Below are positions 13,203-15,510 of a DNA stretch of 15,510 nt, in pieces (the stretch's first letter is position 1; every line of letters begins with the position of its first letter). The stretch covers positions 5,155 to 20,664 of the forward strand of contig DEIH01000170.1 of NCBI GenBank assembly GCA_002352375.1. Direction: 5' to 3'. The notes under the pieces are model-generated. The model was given only the letters and a program-made list of their open reading frames with translations, was not told where the DNA came from and did no database searches. The stretch comes from Spirochaeta sp. UBA2779. Lineage in GTDB: Bacteria; Spirochaetota; Spirochaetia; DSM-2461. The translations under genes and the position numbers were made by a program.

Positions 13203-15112
13203 GTCCTCAGGAAGATCCGGGGAAGGGCGGATTAAAAATAAGATTGATTTTTCTGGGTTTTCTGATTTTTTCAGTTTTTCTTGGTTTCTCAATTCATTTG
13301 TTTAATTTACAAATTGTTGAAAACCTCCTCTGGGAGGACCGTGCAAAAGCTGTCTCAAGCAGGTCTGAACCGTTACTTGCTCAAAGAGGACTTATCTGGG
13401 ACAGAAATGTAGATGAACCTCTCGCCATGAACATAGACTCTTTTGCTGTCCACATAATTCCTGCCGAGATAAAACCATTAACTCCGGAAACCCTTGCTTC
13501 TGCTCTTGCAGCTGTTCTCGGTATATCGGTTGATGATATTACAGCAAAAATACCTTCAATCTGGACTAATTCATGGAACCCGGTAGAAATCAAAAAAGGC
13601 GTATCTTATCAGACCATTGTTCAACTCGCTGAGTCCATTGAGGATTACCCCGGTGTCGGATGGTCCAGCAAGCCTTACCGTTGGTACAATGATGTCGGTT
13701 CTATTTCACATGTACTGGGCTATGTGGGTGATATCACCGTTGAAGAATTACAACTGCTCTACAACCAGGGTTATGAGAATACGGCTAATCTGGGTAAAAC
13801 AGGCGTAGAAAAAACCTTTGACAGTATACTCCGGGGTAAAGAAGGTAGAATCTACCGGACTGTGGATGTTAAAGGACGAAGCCAGAGCGAGGGTGAAGAA
13901 GTTGTCCCACCGGAAAACGGCATGGACATTGTGTTAACCATTGATCGAAATATTCAGGAATTAGCTGAAAAGGCCCTCGGTCCGAGAAAAGGCGCGCTGG
14001 TAGTTCTAAAACCATCCACTGGAGAGATTCTTGCGATGGTATCCTATCCTTCATTTGATCCGAATAAGTTTGCTGAGGATGGTCCTGTCAACTTTGGCAA
14101 GTTGAGTTTAAATACTGATTTCCCTTTTCTGAACAGAGCAATCCAGTCAGGATATGCTCCGGCATCAACCTTTAAGTTAGTGATGATGGCGGCTCTATTA
14201 GGTGAAAGTGCTGTCGATCCGGAGATGACCGTAGACTGCAAAGGAGTTATGACTCTGGGAAACCGGGAATTCTGGTGTTGGAAAAAGAGTGGTCATGGTC
14301 CGGTCAACCTGAAAGAAGCGTTGGAAAATTCATGTAATATTTACTTTGGAACAGTGGGTGTCGAATATCTGGGAATTGATACAATATCGAAATATGCAAG
14401 AGCCTTCGGACTTGGTTCTGTTACCGGTCTGGAGCTTGACGGGGAATTTAAGGGAATCGTTCCCGGGAAAAACTGGAAAGAAGAAGTACATCACACTCCC
14501 TGGACCGGCGGAGATACACTGAATGCATCCATCGGCCAGGGTTTCCTCTCTGTAACACCTTTACAGATGGCCAACGTAGTTGCCGGAATTGTTAACAATG
14601 GAACAATTTATCGACCGAGGCTGCTCAAGGAAGTCAGACAGCCGGGGACAGGGGCCATTCTGGAAAAAATGGAGCCGGAGATTCTTCGTACAATCGATCT
14701 ACTGAAGCCTGAAGATTATAAATTTATTCAGGACGCAATGCGGGGAGTTATCACTGAGGGTACTGGAATCTGGGCCATCTACACCGATTCTGTTGAGGTT
14801 GCAGGAAAAACCGGTACTGGTGAGATAGGGTTGGATGACCGTTGGCATGACTGGTTTGTTGCATACGGGCCGTATCAGACGGAAAATCCCGATGACAGAA
14901 TCGTTGTTGTAGCTATGGCAGAGGCTTCGGATTCTTATGATTGGTGGGCCCCTAAGGCGACGGATATAGTTTTCGAGGGTATTTACGGGCACCGCAGTTA
15001 TGAAGAAGTAATCGAAGAATGGAGAAAGCGCAGAGTCTGGTGGAGTTGGGATAACAAAAAATTACCAGACCCCGGTATAACCTATATTCCGATTCAGAAG
15101 GAGGAGGAGTGA
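13199..15112 (+). CDS. mrdA: Penicillin-binding protein 2, elongasome transpeptidase
   Basis: Cross-links peptidoglycan on the outer face of the membrane during elongation, with RodA as its glycan polymerase. The 637-residue class B PBP has one membrane anchor (about 13-33), a pedestal/dimerisation domain beginning AQRGLIWDRN (61-70), and a transpeptidase domain with the active-site SxxK at Ser323-Thr-Phe-Lys326, SxN at Ser378-Cys-Asn380 and KTG at Lys537-Thr-Gly539. Between the first two motifs lie Asp346-Cys347, Cys360 in FWCWK and His366 in GHG, possibly a metal site. The start is TTG 13199, overlapping the mreD stop as TTGA, with GAGGCGGA (13186-13193) upstream; no ATG lies before the pedestal domain. 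The stop overlaps the rodA GTG. Confidence 0.95.
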   Translation: MSPQEDPGKGGLKIRLIFLGFLIFSVFLGFSIHLFNLQIVENLLWEDRAKAVSSRSEPLLAQRGLIWDRNVDEPLAMNIDSFAVHIIPAEIKPLTPETLASALAAVLGISVDDITAKIPSIWTNSWNPVEIKKGVSYQTIVQLAESIEDYPGVGWSSKPYRWYNDVGSISHVLGYVGDITVEELQLLYNQGYENTANLGKTGVEKTFDSILRGKEGRIYRTVDVKGRSQSEGEEVVPPENGMDIVLTIDRNIQELAEKALGPRKGALVVLKPSTGEILAMVSYPSFDPNKFAEDGPVNFGKLSLNTDFPFLNRAIQSGYAPASTFKLVMMAALLGESAVDPEMTVDCKGVMTLGNREFWCWKKSGHGPVNLKEALENSCNIYFGTVGVEYLGIDTISKYARAFGLGSVTGLELDGEFKGIVPGKNWKEEVHHTPWTGGDTLNASIGQGFLSVTPLQMANVVAGIVNNGTIYRPRLLKEVRQPGTGAILEKMEPEILRTIDLLKPEDYKFIQDAMRGVITEGTGIWAIYTDSVEVAGKTGTGEIGLDDRWHDWFVAYGPYQTENPDDRIVVVAMAEASDSYDWWAPKATDIVFEGIYGHRSYEEVIEEWRKRRVWWSWDNKKLPDPGITYIPIQKEEE

Positions 15113-15510
15113 GCCCGAAGACAAGAATACCTGCAACATTTCTCAGGATTGATATTGTCCTTATTCTCAGTGTTATGGGTCTTATGGGGCTTGGGATAGG
15201 TTTTATTTATTCCAGTGGTGTTACTTCCGCAGGTATTCAGGTTTCCAGTGAATGGATTAAGCAAATTATCTGGTCTGCGAGCGGGTTAGTACTGATGACT
15301 GTTTTCTCATTTATTGATTATCAGTTATGGAGGCAATGGGCGGCACCGGTATACTTGGGTACATTGCTGTTCTTAGCCCTGGTTCTTCTATTTGGAAGTT
15401 ATGTTAATGGTGCGAAAGCATGGATCGGTGTGGGAAGTATCGGTATACAACCCTCAGAATTTGCGAAATTTTCACTTATAATAATGCTTGCGTGGTGGTT
15501 TGATGAAAGG
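15109..15510 (+). CDS. rodA: RodA glycan polymerase (SEDS family), 3' end cut by window
   Basis: Polymerises lipid II into glycan strands with PBP2. The first 134 codons are present. A short basic tail with RIPATFLRIDIVLI leads into the first membrane helix, and further helices follow around residues 20-35, 45-65 and 75-95. The segment NGAKAWIGVGSIGIQPSEFAK (about 102-122) is the hallmark SEDS motif GA..Wi....+QPSE..K. The start is GTG 15109, overlapping the pbp2 TGA stop as GTGA, with a strong AAGGAGG at 15098-15104 inside the pbp2 end. The frame is open at the window edge. Confidence 0.93.
   Translation, partial: MSPKTRIPATFLRIDIVLILSVMGLMGLGIGFIYSSGVTSAGIQVSSEWIKQIIWSASGLVLMTVFSFIDYQLWRQWAAPVYLGTLLFLALVLLFGSYVNGAKAWIGVGSIGIQPSEFAKFSLIIMLAWWFDER

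Noticed and set aside
1..15510. Mobile element, CRISPR, phage or defence system
   Set aside because: No transposase, integrase, direct-repeat array or toxin-antitoxin signature was seen; the genes are conserved housekeeping and envelope genes on one strand.

Overview
The window looks like a core-chromosome segment of a spirochaete, probably a free-living Spirochaetales or Treponema relative of moderate GC. The inference rests on gene order and family content: dnaG-rpoD, then a coiled-coil zinc-ribbon protein, a TPR protein and mreB-mreC-mreD-pbp2-rodA. From memory this resembles the order in Treponema, but I could not check it. Every protein gene and RNA gene lies on the plus strand. I see no mobile element, CRISPR array, phage gene or toxin-antitoxin pair. 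The longest stretches without a gene are well under 100 bases.

Left part (1-2308). The window opens inside a divergent ADP-glucose-type glycogen synthase. Its 3' end overlaps, out of frame, the first 98 bases of a divergent type I methionine aminopeptidase gene. A well-formed promoter sits on the aminopeptidase stop codon. It drives tRNA-Thr(UGU) and tRNA-Tyr(GUA), neither with an encoded CCA end, and a strong intrinsic terminator follows.

Middle part (2326-9465). This is a tightly packed same-strand run: a CxxCxxCC (YkgJ-type) protein starting at TTG, an MBL-fold hydrolase, MltG endolytic transglycosylase, DNA primase, the housekeeping sigma factor RpoD, and a coiled-coil C4 zinc-ribbon protein of the family that contains sigma-54 partners. 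It combines a cell-wall enzyme with replication priming and transcription initiation. The ribosomal protein gene rpsU, which precedes dnaG in the enterobacterial macromolecular-synthesis operon, is not here.

Right part (9475-15510). A class A RNase P RNA gene is followed 11 bases later by a membrane-anchored TPR protein, then by the elongasome set MreB, MreC, MreD, PBP2 and the start of RodA. The last four are linked by start/stop overlaps (ATGA, TTGA, GTGA) or an 8-base gap, which suggests stoichiometric, translationally coupled expression. The mreB ribosome-binding site lies in an inverted repeat whose other arm is in the TPR coding sequence.

I find no new multi-gene system. The points most worth checking are at gene junctions: the glgA/map overlap, the two places where a stable RNA gene ends almost on a start codon, and the possible SD-sequestering hairpin before mreB. 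At residue level, a Cys/His cluster in PBP2 and altered motif residues in MltG and the glycogen synthase deserve attention.
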